A stretch of DNA of 64,000 nucleotides from Peteryoungia wuzhouensis. Lineage in GTDB: Bacteria; Pseudomonadota; Alphaproteobacteria; Rhizobiales; Rhizobiaceae. Shown here piece after piece: positions 63,664-64,000 of this stretch. Under the pieces are notes generated by a model. That model searched no databases. It had not been told where the DNA came from and saw only the letters and a program-made list of their open reading frames with translations. The translations under genes were made by a program, and so were the position numbers. Every line of letters begins with the position of its first letter. The first letter of the stretch is position 1. The stretch lies in the NCBI RefSeq assembly GCF_003205195.1, contig NZ_QJRY01000004.1:310001-374000 (forward strand), written 5' to 3'.

Positions 63664-64000
63664 GTGTCGGGGCCGCCCATTCTGTAGCCGAAGCCCCGCC
63701 GGGTGGTGATCGCATCGCGACCGAGCTTGCGGCGCAGGCGCCCGATCAGGACTTCGACCGAGTTGCTGTCGCGTTCAAAGTCCTGCGCATAGAGCTGTTC
63801 CGTCAGTTCCGCCTGGGAGACATGGCGGTCGGCATTCATCGCCAGATGGCTCAGGCAGCGATATTCGAGCGGGGTCATGTCGACCGGCAGGCCGGCAAGG
63901 CTCACCGCCTTGTTGCGGGTGTCGATGGCGATGTCGCCGAATTCCAGCACCGGGCTTGCCTGGCCGGCGGTCCGGCGGATGATGGCCCGCAGCCGGGCGA
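63660..64000 (-). CDS. OmpR-family response regulator, C-terminal part (truncated by window edge)
   Basis: The frame runs off the right edge; the last 113 codons are visible. The winged-helix DNA-binding domain reads LAGLPVDMTPLEYRCLSHLAMNADRHVSQAELTEQLYA, then SNSVEVLIGRLRRKLGRDAITTRRGFGYRM, the OmpR/PhoB pattern. RLRAIIRR before it is the linker from the receiver domain, which is outside the window. Its stop overlaps the kinase start (ATGA), so the pair forms one operon with a kinase of the PhoQ/QseC style. The target is not known. Confidence 0.93.
   Translation of the reverse strand, partial: ARLRAIIRRTAGQASPVLEFGDIAIDTRNKAVSLAGLPVDMTPLEYRCLSHLAMNADRHVSQAELTEQLYAQDFERDSNSVEVLIGRLRRKLGRDAITTRRGFGYRMGGPDT

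Overview
The window is a high-GC chromosomal segment of an alphaproteobacterium, almost certainly a member of the Rhizobiaceae (Rhizobium/Agrobacterium/Sinorhizobium-like). Evidence: the urt-ure gene order with rhizobial extra genes inside the urease operon, an Omp25/31-type porin, ExoD, a CtrA-type promoter box, an FNR/FixK-type anaerobox, and rhizobial palindromic intergenic elements (RIME-like). No species can be named from the sequence alone. No insertion sequence, CRISPR array, rRNA gene or plasmid replication system was seen.

Layout. (1) 1-4562, minus strand: the N-terminal part of an NCS1-permease-like membrane protein (probably the sensor half of a hybrid kinase), a DUF5680 protein, and a heme oxygenase-bacteriophytochrome pair (bphO-bphP). 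(2) 4809-20670, plus strand: a nitrogen-scavenging block with urea uptake (urtABCDE), a secreted esterase/PHB-depolymerase-like protein, and urease (ureD-A-B-C ... E-F-G). Extra genes lie inside it: DUF1272, an LprI-like protein, a sialyltransferase(GT29)-like 'urease accessory' protein, a TIGR02117 protein and a diguanylate cyclase. (3) 20702-27051: a Crp/Fnr regulator with a perfect anaerobox upstream, a porin and an RND efflux pump. (4) 27382-44524: a reductive pyrimidine-degradation locus, interrupted by other genes. It holds an ABC importer, a cupin protein, dihydropyrimidinase, beta-ureidopropionase-type amidase, a RutR-like TetR regulator and the two-subunit dihydropyrimidine dehydrogenase PreT-PreA. 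Two matching RutR-like operators link the rutR/amidase region to preTA. A MazEF pair, a DUF559 gene, ExoD, an EamA exporter and a CHASE-PAS-GGDEF-EAL protein are interspersed. (5) 44826-47893: a CtrA-box-preceded PilZ-like gene followed by an orphan FliN-like gene, DUF2325 with an iron-response-type box, a VOC protein, DUF423 and a truncated hemoglobin. (6) 48016-50714: a small accessory block with a secreted serine protease, an unknown 231-aa protein and a serine recombinase. (7) 50802-64000: an ABC-F ATPase, TetR/VOC/SnoaL-like genes, tRNA-Arg(CCG), a MarR regulator, a J-domain-like protein, the ATP-grasp/alpha-E/transglutaminase cluster, an EamA transporter, a DEAD-box helicase and a truncated two-component system.

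Functionally, urea import, urea hydrolysis and pyrimidine-ring nitrogen recovery are complementary nitrogen-acquisition pathways. The most interesting non-textbook signals are the GT29-like protein inside the urease operon, a 15-bp operator-like palindrome shared by the marR promoter and the region upstream of the ATP-grasp/alpha-E/transglutaminase cluster, the RutR-like operator pair, and the CtrA-box/PilZ-like/FliN-like orphan pair.
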